Origin: Glandiceps talaboti
Lineage: Eukaryota > Hemichordata > Enteropneusta > Spengelidae
DNA: 64,000 nt
Direction: 5' to 3'
Assembly (NCBI RefSeq): GCF_964340395.1
Contig: NC_135570.1
Span: 15,397,822 to 15,461,821 of the forward strand
Shown here: piece by piece, positions 51,327-63,372 of the stretch
Numbering within the stretch: position 1 is the first letter of the stretch
Layout: every line of letters starts with the position of its first letter
The notes under the pieces: model-generated
Told to the model about the DNA's origin: nothing
What the model saw: only the letters and a program-made list of their open reading frames with translations
Databases searched by the model: none
Translations under genes and position numbers: made by a program

Positions 51327-51720
51327 AGTGTTGTGTAGAATGTGATAGACAGCAATGGCAGTGCTGTGTAGAATGTGATAGACAGCAATGGCAGTGCTGT
51401 GTAGAATGTGATAGACAGCAATGGCAGTGCTGTGTAGAATGTGATAGACAGCAATGGCAGTGCTGTGTAGAATGTGAGACAGCAATGACAGTGCTGTGTA
51501 GAATGTGATAGACAGCAATGGCAGTGCTGTGTAGAATGTGATAGACAGCAATGGCAGTGCTGTGTAGAATGTGATAGACAGCAATGGCAGTGCTGTGTAG
51601 AATGTGATAGACAGCAATGGCAGTGCTGTGTAGAATGTGAGACAGCAATGACAGTGCTGTGTAGAATGTGATAGACAGCAATGGCAGTGCTGTGCAGAAT
51701 GTGAGGCAGCAATGGCAGTG
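51327..51720. repeat. 33-bp minisatellite, about 12 copies
   Basis: Unit GTGCTGTGTAGAATGTGATA plus GACAGCAATGGCA. Two units are shortened to GTGAGACAGCAATGACA. The period is divisible by three, so open frames cross it; they are not genes. Confidence 0.95.
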
Positions 51721-53414
51721 CTGTGCACAGTATGAATGTACATGTACTGATAGACAGCAGTAACAGTGCTGTGGTACAATGCTAATAGACAACAGTGACA
51801 GTGCCATATTGATTTCTTCACAAGGAAAATCAGCTTAGAAAGGTCTCTCTCTGTAGAGAAGAATAGATTTTCTATCTCATTTAATGGTAGAATGGAACCA
51901 GTTTATTGTTTTTCATCAGTAAATTGGATTAAGAATGGCAGCTTTAGGTGAAAACTTACAGATGCTGATAACTGACAAGTGCTATCTGTATTACCTATAT
52001 CCCTCTGAGAATGGTTCATTCTTTCCTGCCATGAATCTCAATAGTCTGTATTGGTTCTCCACAGAGACTTCTGAATGATCCTGTCTTGGCAATTGTAAAT
52101 CTGAAAATGGGACATCAACTCTACTTTCTGGGGACTGTGCCCTTTTCCCAGTTACTTGCCGGGTGGTGAAATTGAGCAACAATCACTGAACAAAGCAACT
52201 TTTATTCCTATTGTCTAATGGGTAATTAAGATCGTTTCGGAAACAATGCCCACAACTTTCTGTGAGAATAAGATTGACTGTACAAAATGTAATTGCGGTG
52301 GTTGCCAGACTGAGCCTTGTTCTCAAGTTCTATGCTGCATTTCAATTTTATTATAAAGCCTTCGTGACTGATTTAGCAAAAACAAAGCACTGTTACTCTC
52401 TCTACTGTTCGGGTTGACAGCACATGTAGTGAATGGGCTCTTTGAGGTTTCACTAGTCATTATGAATAAGATTACCTCATAATACCCTCAGTCTAATAAT
52501 TACTCAGTTCATGAATTTTGCAAGACTGACATTCCAACTAGTTAGAGAGAATGGCAAATTCCAAAAGAAGACTACTATGGTCTTCAAGCACCTTTCAACG
52601 GCTAGCGCTCACCAGCAAGTGTAATTAAAGTGACTCCCAGCTTAAAGTCTTTTTTTGTTTCAATTCTCCACTCAATCAACTTTCCATTCCTTAAAAGTGA
52701 CTACACATGTGTGTCACTCTAAATTTCACTAGTCATTCACCATTTTTCATTCCTTTGTGCATAGACATTTGGAGAGAGTCGTCTATGCTTTGTGTAGTAA
52801 TTTTTTAATAGATTTTTTCTCATATGTACAGTTCTGAGTGTACAGCTTATAATATTTCATCTCAGGAATGTCTGATGTAAGTGGGCATACTGCAGAGTAA
52901 CTATGCATCCACTTGCCAACATACTTTTCAAAATGTGGAACTTAAAGTGCAAGTATTTCCCTAAATTAAGCCTTAGTCTTCGAACATTAGCCACAGTGAC
53001 ATCAAATCCAGTAACTTTTTACATCATTTAATCTTGGAATTCAACAAATGTATTTTACCCCGGGGCTAAAAAAATTCATTTGAATTTGTTACCATTGAAA
53101 GAAATGTAGAAAGCAAAAATTTCTGATCAATGGGATTTCTTATAAAAGGTTTGTTCAAATATTGAGTTCAAAAAACCATGAACATTTAAAACCAGAAGTG
53201 GAGAACCAATTTTGTATGACTCACGTATGTTGGCCTTGTATTTGAATGACTTACACTTACATGTAATTGAGACTACTTTGTACCTAGTACTAAACCTTGG
53301 GTGGGACTAGTTTCAGAGGTTTGTATAGAAAGACTACAATGTATTATGAAGTGATCCTTAATGCCATGTGTGTGGACTGTTAGGTGTTGCCTAATGATAG
53401 ATACCTACATCACA

Positions 53415-53565
53415 TAGACACACACACATTTAGACATACACACACATACACACACATAGACATGTATGTACACATATATAGAACAAAACAATTGATGGCA
53501 TGGTTCAGACAGAGACACATATATGCACAGGCATGCAACAGTCACAGACAGGTGCACACATATAT

Positions 53566-53613
<48 letters not shown>

Positions 53614-53646
53614 ATACACATACACAGAAAGACACACACACAAAAA

Positions 53647-53695
<49 letters not shown>
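53415..53695. repeat. CA-rich microsatellite
   Basis: CACA with CATA, CAGA and CAAA interruptions, two long pure CA runs. Confidence 0.95.
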
Positions 53696-54279
53696 TGCTA
53701 AAAACTGTCATATTTTTCAACTGTTTCAAGCAGAGGTACCATTACATTTAAAGTCACACAAAATCAATTGGCTCATTTTATAAATGGAAGATGTGTTGTT
53801 GATTGGTTCATTGGGGTACAACAGTGGAAATATACAGTAGTTTGATTTCTTATCTGATTGGACTAAATTTAACAGTACTTGACAAAACAGCAGGGAACCC
53901 CACCACTATAGTCAAGTGGTCAAAAGTAAAGACAGTGAGTGATAGTAGAAAGAATTTAGTTGCATATGCCTTGAGGCAATGAACGAACCTCATCATCACT
54001 GAATGGTCCTTGATTGCTGTTTTATAGTTCAGTGTACAGTTTAACTGTATTATGTAGAAGATTCCAAGCCTAGAATGGGCAAGGCAGTTGTTTTACATAC
54101 AAACATCTTACTGGACTCAATGCATAAAACATTGTATGTAAAAAAGTCAAATAAATATGCAAATATGTGACATATATATGCATATTACAGGCATGCATGT
54201 AGACAAAAACTAAATAAAAAGCATACAGTGTCTTATCAATAGAGGCACATTTCATACAAGATATGAGACAGCTATGTGT

Positions 54280-54618
54280 AAAGTGGCTATATAGATGAGG
54301 ATTGGGTATTTATTTTGGATTTTTAATTGATAAAACAATCTTATCATGGTGTCTTACTCAAAAAATCAACTTGAAACATCTCCAAACTCTGTGTTTGTAA
54401 CTCAATCTAAAAACTAAAAAATATGTAAATAAGTTTGTTTTTGTATGTACAGTAACAAAAATTGTACTTTATTAGTCTTTTGCAAATTATTGAGTTACAA
54501 ACAAGGACTTGGTCTTTGTTGTCTGACTTTAATTTCTCAAGTAGGATGTCGTGATAAAATTATTTTATAAATTAAAAATCCAAAATAAATACCCGATCCT
54601 CATCCATATGGCTGCTTT
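54280..54618. mobile_element. Fold-back/MITE-like element, copy 2
   Basis: Same structure and internal blocks as the element at 49359-49708 (GAGGATTGGGTATTTATTTT at the left, CCAAAATAAATACCCGATCC at the right), with about 150-bp arms and a short loop. Possible TA duplication at both ends. Two diverged copies 5 kb apart show a dispersed family. Confidence 0.75.
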
Positions 54619-57600
54619 ATTAAGCTTACTAATTTATCAATTTGAGGCCATCATTTCTATCAATGCACACACAAAATGACACATTGTTTGTTATTCCTAA
54701 TAGACATGTCATGTACTAATTTATCACCTGAAGGAAGACCGTCTTATCTATGAAAACAAGAGAGGTACACAATATTTTATGGATTCCCTTTGACCTTTTC
54801 ATTATAAATGTGTTAGATCGGTACAACGAAGTACAAAGACATAGTTTCTTTTGATAAAATTAATAACATTGGAATGTTTTCCATTGTGCTGGTAAACAGA
54901 TTATGCAATCTGTTGATGAAACTGACAGGTATAACATAAAGTGACCAAATAGACATTTTCATACAGTGTGTTGCAGGTTAGTGTTCACTGGATGTGTTTG
55001 ATAATCATTAAGACACTGCACATCCACTATTTCTTGTGATATTTTAACCATTTTAACGTACTATAAGACACAGATATGCTGATGTCAATATTTTGATGCC
55101 TGCATGGTGGCATGTGTAGTTCATTTCACTTAGACAAAACATAGCAAGAAACTGTACTCATTTAATCTTGCTATCTTAAAGTGTAACATGTCCAGTTTCT
55201 TGTTGGTTTCTGTATGGTTGTATCAAACAAAGTCAGTGAACACTAAACTGCAATGTGTTGTATCAAATCGCCTAGATAATCAAACATTTGGAAACCTTTA
55301 TCAGTTATTAATACTCATAAAAATTCAGAGAGAATAGTTCCAAGTGACCTGCATATAAATATTAAACTCTACAAAAATATCCATTAATTTCCTAGGAATT
55401 GTATCTATTTTTAATAACTGATATTAAATTTCTTCGTTATCGCAATATGCAGTCAGGAGAAAAGTCGGTATCCTGATATCCTGATAACTTAATTTGATGG
55501 CGTGCAAACACTAATTTGTGTGTACATTTCCCTAACACAGTATTGATTGAATGAAAGTGGTGAATATCTAATAAGTGAAATTGCATGTTGAATTTTCTTT
55601 ACATTAAAACTCCATTAAGTTACAGGGTTTTTTTTTTCAACCTATCATACTAATAGCTTTTGCCTTCCCTGGCCACCCACACAAAATTCTAAATATTAAC
55701 AATTGTTTATTCTACACAGTGCACATTTTAATGGATATCTTTGTCTACTTCTATTTGTCGTCTGTGGCAATTAATCACAAAAAAACATTCATGCTTTATG
55801 AACATGAACAGTGTTGGTAAAAATATTAAATCGATCGATCATTAGCATATTATAAGAAGGGCAGAGAATACAAGGTCAGCTTTAACATATACTAGCGTAC
55901 AAGTAACTTATCTAATCACATTTCAACTACATTATGATAATACTAAGTATGTTATATATATGTAAATTACGATAATGACATTACACAACTGTCAATTTCA
56001 CCATTTTTTTCAGACCGGGTTTTTAAAACCTGGCATACAGACATAGCAAGGTTACCTCAAGGTAAAACGTACTATCCCCTCACCAAGTATGCTTTTGATC
56101 TTAATGTGTTGAAAGGTGTGTCCACAATTGACTTCCTCAGCGGAAGGTGACCGCTTGACACCATGATATTGTTGTTAGATGTTGTCCCTCCCTGCTCTTA
56201 ATCAGTTATATATTTTTTTTACTAAATAACACTTTCTTTTCACATCATGAATGTAGCGTTTTCATTTCATGTTCACTTCTAACACTCTTCAAGCGGACTT
56301 AAGTTTGTCAAACAGCCCTTATGATGGGTGTGAATTCAATTCGTACCTCAGTCCAGAATTCCTGTAAAATGAGGCATTCCTTTCACATTTCTCATGAGTC
56401 CAATACTTGTTTCTTTTCTACTTCAGACGATCAACTGAAATTTGCAAAATGTGTCTATCAAGTACTTACAGCAGTCAAAAAATAATCAATAATACGTAAT
56501 GTTGTGAAACTGATCAGCTTTTTCTAAATAAAAAGAGAAATTTTAATCTCGAGATGTTATGAAAACTGTTCAAATATGGGAGAATATAACCCTTTAATTC
56601 TGAGAGGCCTCTTGTAATAATCAATACCTTTAATTAATTAAAATACACTTACAGAAAAGACATTATCTTTACCCCTTTCAAGTCTATGTATGTGTACTAG
56701 GGGATGTACAATCTGCAATTAACTTGAACAACTTCAAGTACTGACTCACACCTACAATGATTGGGTTGTTCATTACTTAGACAAGATGAACTCTGAAGTC
56801 AACAGTTCACAGGGTAGAATAAATGCTAAACACATCCAGAGTAAAAATACGGACATACTTGAGCTGTCTGGCCATGATTTATTTTTAGGAACACAGAGGG
56901 TCGTTGATCAACCTCAATACGGCAGTTATTTTCGTTTTCCTGCACTCCTAAGCGTAATTAATCTATATCAGCCAAACGGAAACACTGTGATCCTTTTTCC
57001 AATTAAATCTTTAGAATTTCGGCAATTATACATGTGTGAGTACTTACGGAGAAAATTGGGAACGGATTGAAATTCAGAATGATGAAACAGTCACTAAATA
57101 TTGCATGCACATGTATATGTATAATCTTTTCTTATTGTACACTATTTATAACGAAGAAAATCATCTCAAAATCACGTCTTTGTGATTTTTTTCTCATCAT
57201 TATCACCCACATTACTGACATTTTGAATATTGCAATCTGTAAATCTTGGTGGTTGAATATTTATCAGCGTGCCTGTCACAGAAACACTGAAAATTCATCT
57301 ATTACATTGCTCCTAAATCTAAACCAGAATACTAAAACTGAATGGCCATCCAGGGATGTTCAATTTCACGCTTAATTTATGCACTGCAATGTCACCAACT
57401 GAGATCAAAAAACAGATACAGTGCTTTAATTTTGTTGTACATGTTGTCAGAAAGTGCAGAGTGGCTAGTCATATTAAATATATACAGTGTACGCTGTGAA
57501 CTGACAAGAAGACCTCACAGTAGGGCACTTGTAAATGAAACACTGTAGCCTCAAGTTGTTAACTTCACCAGGTCAAAGTTCACATTTAATAAATTCATAA

Positions 57601-57899
57601 ATATCCAAGGCATTTTTATTAGTTTGACTATTATCTGAAGTAAAACCTTGAATGCTTATCTATCAAATATGACATAAGCTGAGTTTTGGAGGTAAATCTT
57701 GTCAGATTTCACGAATGCACAACTTGAATATTCAGGCATTACACACATACATGTATATATATGATTCAATAACAAATTTGTATACATATACTAGAGTGTC
57801 TGAAAACCACTACTGTACCATCAACTGTCGACATTTTGTTTGAAATAATATCTACATCATAAAGTACTTGAAAGAGATATTTATTGTAATAGTATATTA

Positions 57900-58241
57900 T
57901 GTAGATGTGTGTGTCTGTCTGTGTCTGTCTGTCCATATGTGTGTATGTATGTATGTCTGTGTCTGCCTGTCTGAATATGTGTGTATGTATGTATGTATGT
58001 ATGTATGTATGTATGTATGTATGTATGTATGTATGTATGTATGTATGTATGTATGTATGTATGTATGTATGTATGTGTGCATGTGTGCATGTATGCATGT
58101 ATGTATGTATGTATGTATGTATGTATGTATGTATGTATGTATGTATGTATGTATGTATGTATGTATGTATGTATGTATGTGTGTGTGTGCATGTGTGCAT
58201 GTATGTATGTATGTATGTATGTATGTGTGTGTATGTATGTC

Positions 58242-58273
<32 letters not shown>

Positions 58274-58328
58274 TGTATGTGTGTATGTATGTATGTATGT
58301 ATGTATGTATGTATGTATGTATGTATGC
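57900..58328. repeat. TATG microsatellite
   Basis: About 430 bp of TATG with TGTG and CATG variants, the longest simple repeat in the window. Confidence 0.95.
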
Positions 58329-59924
58329 CACTATGTGATTCAACAACAATATTTGTAACTATGAGGAGGTTAACGTTTACCTGTCATTAAAGTATTCTTG
58401 GAGAGTTAAGACTCCTCTATTCAATGACATGCTACACTAAGGTCACTTTCTCACAGTTGTGTGAACTCTATGTCCTTTTTATACACAAACTCAACAAAGT
58501 AACAATGACAACTCAAATGAGTGAACATTACATTTATCATGTGGGTACATTTATAAAAGTCAGTTTGACAAGGAGCATTGCACTCGTGTTCTGAATCCAT
58601 AAAATTATGGAACAGAAAAACGAAAACATTTTATTTAATGTGATGACTGTTCAAAATGACTTTTTAGTCTTCGATAACAATTTTCGGAGATAATAAACAC
58701 ATTGTCAATTGCACATATCAATTCTATGTCATGGAGCAAGTCGTGCCCTAAAATTCTTCTAACACGTACACAATGTATCAACATAGACAAACACAAGAAG
58801 GGTGTCTAAACGGCCAAGGTACCAAAGAGGCGTAATCATCTGTAAAAGCATTTCATCAATTTAGGACGGAAATGCGGGCTACTGGTTGATTATAGATTAC
58901 GTCTGTGAAAGTAAGACTTCCTTTTTTTATCAAAATTAACAATCTTATGAATAAACAAGACACAGATAAACACATTTTTCACCACCTCCGACTTTTCCAA
59001 GAGTGAATGAGGACTTTTGTTCCTGAACTAGGTAAGCAAGACAATGAGATCTGTATACTCAATTTCTGACTCACCCTATTGAAGTCATTAAGGATAATCA
59101 CTAGGTTATAAAGTATTATAATTAGTGCAACAACTACATCAAATTCAAAACTGATTATTAGACACAAAGGAATATCATACCCTAGTTATCTAAATATCAA
59201 GCTGTCCATTGGGGTGCTGGGAGGGGGGGGGGGGTATCACTCGTCTTCCTTGACAGCCACTAGGCCGAAACAAGAATTAAATTTGAGATAAAATCCTGCA
59301 GATGATGCAACAACCCTCAGATGGCATTCTTCTACGACTGGATATAGTGACCAACATCATTACAGTTAATTATGACCCCATTATGTGGACAACACGCACA
59401 CACATAAATCAAACCACACCAATCTGTCCATCATCCAAACTGGCCATCTGAACACTCCACAAACACAAATGTCCCAAACTTTATACAACAACAACAAAAA
59501 GTGACCCTGTATGAAACTAAAATAGTTCCCAAAAAGAACTAGACTAGTTGAATATAATAATGAATTATAACTAAATAGTACTGATACCAAAGGCAAAATG
59601 TATTATTTTGCATATTTTTGTGACTTACATTTAGAGTTTAACTTATACCCTGTACATCTTTAAAAAAAAAAAAAAAAAAAAGCGTATATAATTTATTTTC
59701 TGTAAACATAAAAATTATGATAAAACTGATGTGTATGTACCTAGGCATATGATATACCATTACTTTTTATAAACAATAACCATGGCTATGATTATTCATA
59801 ATTGCATGTTATCATGAACATTGTGAACTTTCAACTTTGACTGGATACATGTATACCCAAAAGTTTTGGAGTCATGAGTTAAAATTTGTTTTAGATGCAT
59901 CTTTTAAGTCAGAGATGAGCACAC

Positions 59925-59934
59925 ACACACACAC

Positions 59935-59981
<47 letters not shown>

Positions 59982-59992
59982 CACACACACAA
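59925..59992. repeat. CA microsatellite
   Basis: CA run with two CG interruptions. A poly-A run of about 20 lies nearby at 59661-59681 and a G run at 59222-59234. Confidence 0.95.
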
Positions 59993-62904
59993 ATACATAC
60001 ATGTATTCATCAAACTTACCATGTATCTGGCAAAGAAGCCATTTACAAGGAATGTCAATTGAAGTGGTGAAGGGGTTCCGTCATGCTAAGATGCACAACG
60101 TGAATGGTAAATTGGTCAATAGAAAAACGCTGTAAAGACCAACGGGCTGGCTTCTCTCACATAAAATACATCTATCCAGTCTTCTTATGTAATAAATGCT
60201 TCAAATGGGCCATTGAGAAGTAACAGCTATCTGTTCTGAACCAAAGTAGTTTCATATTTATGCATGCTGTGTCTTAGTTCTGTTGGAGTATTCATTGACA
60301 GTGAATCCTTTCCATACACAGGCAGGATTGTTGAGAATCCCCCTGGACACGCAATACAAGAAGAATTCCCTGGCTTTCCCACATTTAAACGAAAGACCCT
60401 GCACATCTACTGTCCTGCAATTTTGACAAACAGCACTTTCTCTACTACAATAGTTGCTGCACACTACGGTCTAAAGGGAAGACAGCCGTAAAACTTGATA
60501 TTCACATGAGTTATGGCAACTACAGTATATGGGTACACTTTAATAAAACTATGTCTGGTCTATTCAGAGTAGTACAGAAGTTTGACAGTCTTTTAGCTAA
60601 AATCCATCAAGCTATTAATATAATTTTCAGAAGGGTATCTTATCTCGTCTACAACAATCAAGGTCAGAACAGACTAACACTTCATTTTTAAGAGAAAACA
60701 AAATCATTTAAATAGATGAAAATGCTACAGAACTTTCATGTCATTTAAAATGTTTGTTTAGGAACACTACGAAATTTACACTTGCATGTAAATTATTTGA
60801 ATTGAGCTATTCTCCTTACACTTCTTATGTTCTTTTCACTTATAGTTGAAGTTAAATGAATACATGTACCCCCTGTAGTACTCTGGGAACACCTACGAAT
60901 TGCTAGGCATGGCAATGAATAAACAGATATTGCATTTCACGAAGGACCGAAATTCCAAACTGATTAAAAGTGAATTCGCCCCTTTTTGAATATGAACAGT
61001 CAGACGAGTTTTGTTTTGGGTTTTTTTTTTTAGCTAGATGAAAGTGTGTTGTAGTTATTCTCAATGGTACTACTAACTTTATGAGGAATCTTGTAATCAT
61101 CCTACTTAATAAAACACTGTTGGACTTTTACAATTATTGATTTAGTAATATATGTCACCAAAAATAGATTTTTGGCAGTTTAAAAAAAAACTGACGATTG
61201 TTTATGCAAAATGTTGAATCTATAAGTCTAAATATTTGCACATTTTTGTACTTCACAGTAATTGGTGTGTTGCAAAATCTTGCTTGATTGTATGAAGACA
61301 GCTTGCAACCATGCCTTTGTCTGGTTTGCATGTGCTGATATAAATAATCTTGGCCAGAGGGGCCACTGTTACAAAAAGTCTGGCTGACGCTTCATCTGTC
61401 AGGACCCCTATGTGAACTAATTACAAGACTTTTTTTTAAACTGTATGGCCTAATGGAGTTGTTGCTTGGGTTCATGAACTTCTCCCTTGTAACAATAGTA
61501 AACAAACAGTAGTAAACAGATCATAACATGGAAATTGATCTTAAAACAAACAGATTTAGCACAGAGTGAAAAAGCGGCCCACCTGACAACTTGATCCAAA
61601 TACTTAATGTTGCTAACTGAAGGTATTTGGAGTGTCTATACAACATCAATGGACTTACTACATAAACTTTACAACGTAATCCATACACCTACATGCACCT
61701 AAACGTTCCCCCCACAGGCGAAGTCTTAATCACTCCGTGACCTTCTACAAGTTGTACAACTATTTCTCCCAGTTTTCCTGTTCTGCGGTTAGAGAGTCTT
61801 GAATACAAGTATTAAAGCGAGAAGCCGACGACTTACATTACACAAAAAGTATTTCTCGTTTTATGTTTCATTTCCTGAAGTCTTAAAGTGGAAGTCTAAG
61901 CGACTGAAAAATATTAAGTATTTCTGACCAGCGACTGAACAGTCACTGTTGTTGGCTAGGAGAAGGAAAAACTCATGTGGGGGCGGGAAGCTTGGTCGCA
62001 TACCTCACATATTTCTCGGTGATTTTTTTTCAGCAAACATTACTTCATACATCCAAAAATAGTTTTGTGCACATTGATTAAACAGACTCCTCTGTTTAGA
62101 AATTGCGGATTATTTTGGAACCCTAGTTACAACAAAACAATGATTTCGTAACTTAGTCTGTGGGGCCGTTGGGCAATATGTGCTGGGAAAGTATTAAACG
62201 TATACATATACATTTTATTGATCATGGTAATACGTGCGTGTGAACCCATGACCAGTTTACAAGATCGCCTATCACCTCAATATCTCTCCCCGCACCTCAT
62301 TTGAACGTCATTTATATGCTTCACAGCCGTTCAATTTGCTTGGTTTGCGGTGTTTAGGTTACACGAGGGAAAGTCTCTCACTGTCGTGTCCTGGTCTGAG
62401 TTTTCATTTTCACGAAGTGAATGAGTCACTGCATTAGATCGATCCATACACCGTGCAGGCTTTTGATACCCACTGCGCTGTTGCCAACAACACCACCAAA
62501 CGTGTACAAACCTTAACCTAATGTTTATTTCACACTCTGTCATAATTATGTTGTAAACTCGACTAACACCTCTGATCGAACACGGTTAAAACATGTTTCC
62601 CGCCACGCTAAGGTATTCATTCAACTTTTCAAGGGGCACTACTTTGGTGACCAGATTTGCAAATCAAAACCCTCACACTGTACAGGTACCTGCACGATAT
62701 TTAAACCCCAACCTCAGATTTCTATAGATGTCTGAGCCCAACAATAAACGAGGGTCAGAATACTATGCAACACATAACTGCGCTGTCAAATTGAACGTGA
62801 GGGAATTTCTCACTCGTCGACACTGACTCGAGAATTTCCACTTAAACGCCAACAGAAATGAGATGGCTGGTTTGTTTGTTGATATATGTTTTCATTCGAC
62901 TTAC

Positions 62905-63307
62905 CGCAATCATCGCACACAATCCCCCGGATCGCTCGAAGTTCGGCTTTCGTAGGAGGAACGGGGTTTGAGTCAACAACATAATTCGATTCCCCATCGA
63001 CTTCACGAATAAATAAAATGTATTTTTCCCCTATTTGAAGTTCCTCTACATTAAGAATGCATGGTTCATCTGTTCCAAACCCTGAGATAATAATTTCCTG
63101 AAGTTCTAGCTCCGATTTATGAAGCTTTGTAACTTCAACAGTCACTGAGTTCGTGCTGTCATCTGTCCTCTGGATTATTCCTTCGAGTACTATCGGTGCC
63201 GTGTACGCTTTCAACTCGATGCTGAGTTCCGAGTCCGTGTCCGGCGTACATGCCGCACAAAATGCGATCAAAGTGCACACAAATATCGCTAGTGAGTTCC
63301 TCTCCAT
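62905..63307 (-). CDS. NRG: Exon 1: signal peptide and type II (GGF-like) N-terminal domain
   Basis: The start codon at 63307 has G at -3 and G at +4, a good initiation context. Residues 1-20 form a signal peptide with core LAIFVCTLIAFCAA. Residues 33-134 match the N-terminal domain of neuregulin-2 and of type II neuregulin-1 (GGF, called kringle-like). Landmarks are AYTAPIVLEGIIQ (vertebrate AYKAPVVVEGKVQ), a central Cys (C83), the strand GEKYILFIRE (vertebrate RYIFFLEP) and the closing IVCDDC (vertebrate ILCTDC). The exon ends in phase 1 at a consensus donor, G|GTAAGT. A very long first intron follows, as in vertebrate neuregulin genes. What is seen: signal peptide, motifs and donor. What is inferred: extracellular matrix or heparan-sulphate association, by analogy. 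Confidence 0.9.
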
Positions 63308-63372
63308 ATCGGGGTGTTCATGGGTCCAAGACTTGGGTTAAAATGGCCCGATACTTTGGCGTACAAGTCCAT
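63289..63372 (-). promoter_or_regulatory. Upstream ORF overlapping the exon 1 start codon
   Basis: ATG at 63372 opens a 27-codon frame that stops with TAG at 63291-63289, inside the main coding sequence and in a different frame. A second ATG in that frame lies at 63321. If transcription starts upstream of these, initiation there would reduce translation of the main frame. The transcription start is not visible. Confidence 0.35.

Larger units (their letters stand above)
32162..62904 (-). other. Intron 1, about 30.7 kb
   Basis: Very long first intron. It holds most of the window's repeats, listed separately: minisatellites at 33156, 36440, 39505, 49130 and 51327; microsatellites at 47678, 53415, 57900 and 59930; G runs near 35442, 35808 and 59222; two fold-back elements; a hairpin at 46757; and dispersed repeat copy B. 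The stretches 37000-39500, 41000-46700 and 54620-57900 show no feature beyond scattered short duplications (42550-42660, 43110-43220). No second gene is supported. Confidence 0.6.
2010..63307 (-). other. NRG: Neuregulin-like gene, whole coding span
   Basis: Eleven exons of the long form join with matching phases: 403+154+110+148+176+94+144+71+103+175+1182 = 2760 nt, or 919 residues plus a stop. The predicted protein is a membrane-anchored growth factor precursor: signal peptide, GGF-like N-terminal domain, Ig domain (C159, W171, C207), three CxCxC EGF-like modules, two EGF domains of the ErbB-ligand kind, a transmembrane helix at about 443-464 and a long acidic, Ser-rich tail. In vertebrates the EGF domain of such proteins is released or presented to ErbB3/ErbB4. 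Family identity rests on domain order, the AEEL-x-x-KR membrane-entry sequence, the IVCDDC motif before the Ig domain and the EGF exon break. It was read by eye, without a database search. Transcript ends are unknown. Confidence 0.9.

Noticed and set aside
51273-51821. A 182-residue minus-strand frame with 11-residue repeats
   Set aside because: The 33-bp minisatellite period is divisible by three, so all three frames stay open by chance.
56786-57375. Plus-strand frames of 94 and 102 residues
   Set aside because: No recognisable domain and no supported splice sites or neighbours. Lengths like this occur by chance in 64 kb.
62331-62543. Minus-strand 70-residue frame just after exon 1
   Set aside because: Exon 1 has a clear donor at 62905 and the next compatible exon is the Ig exon. 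This frame has no supporting signal.
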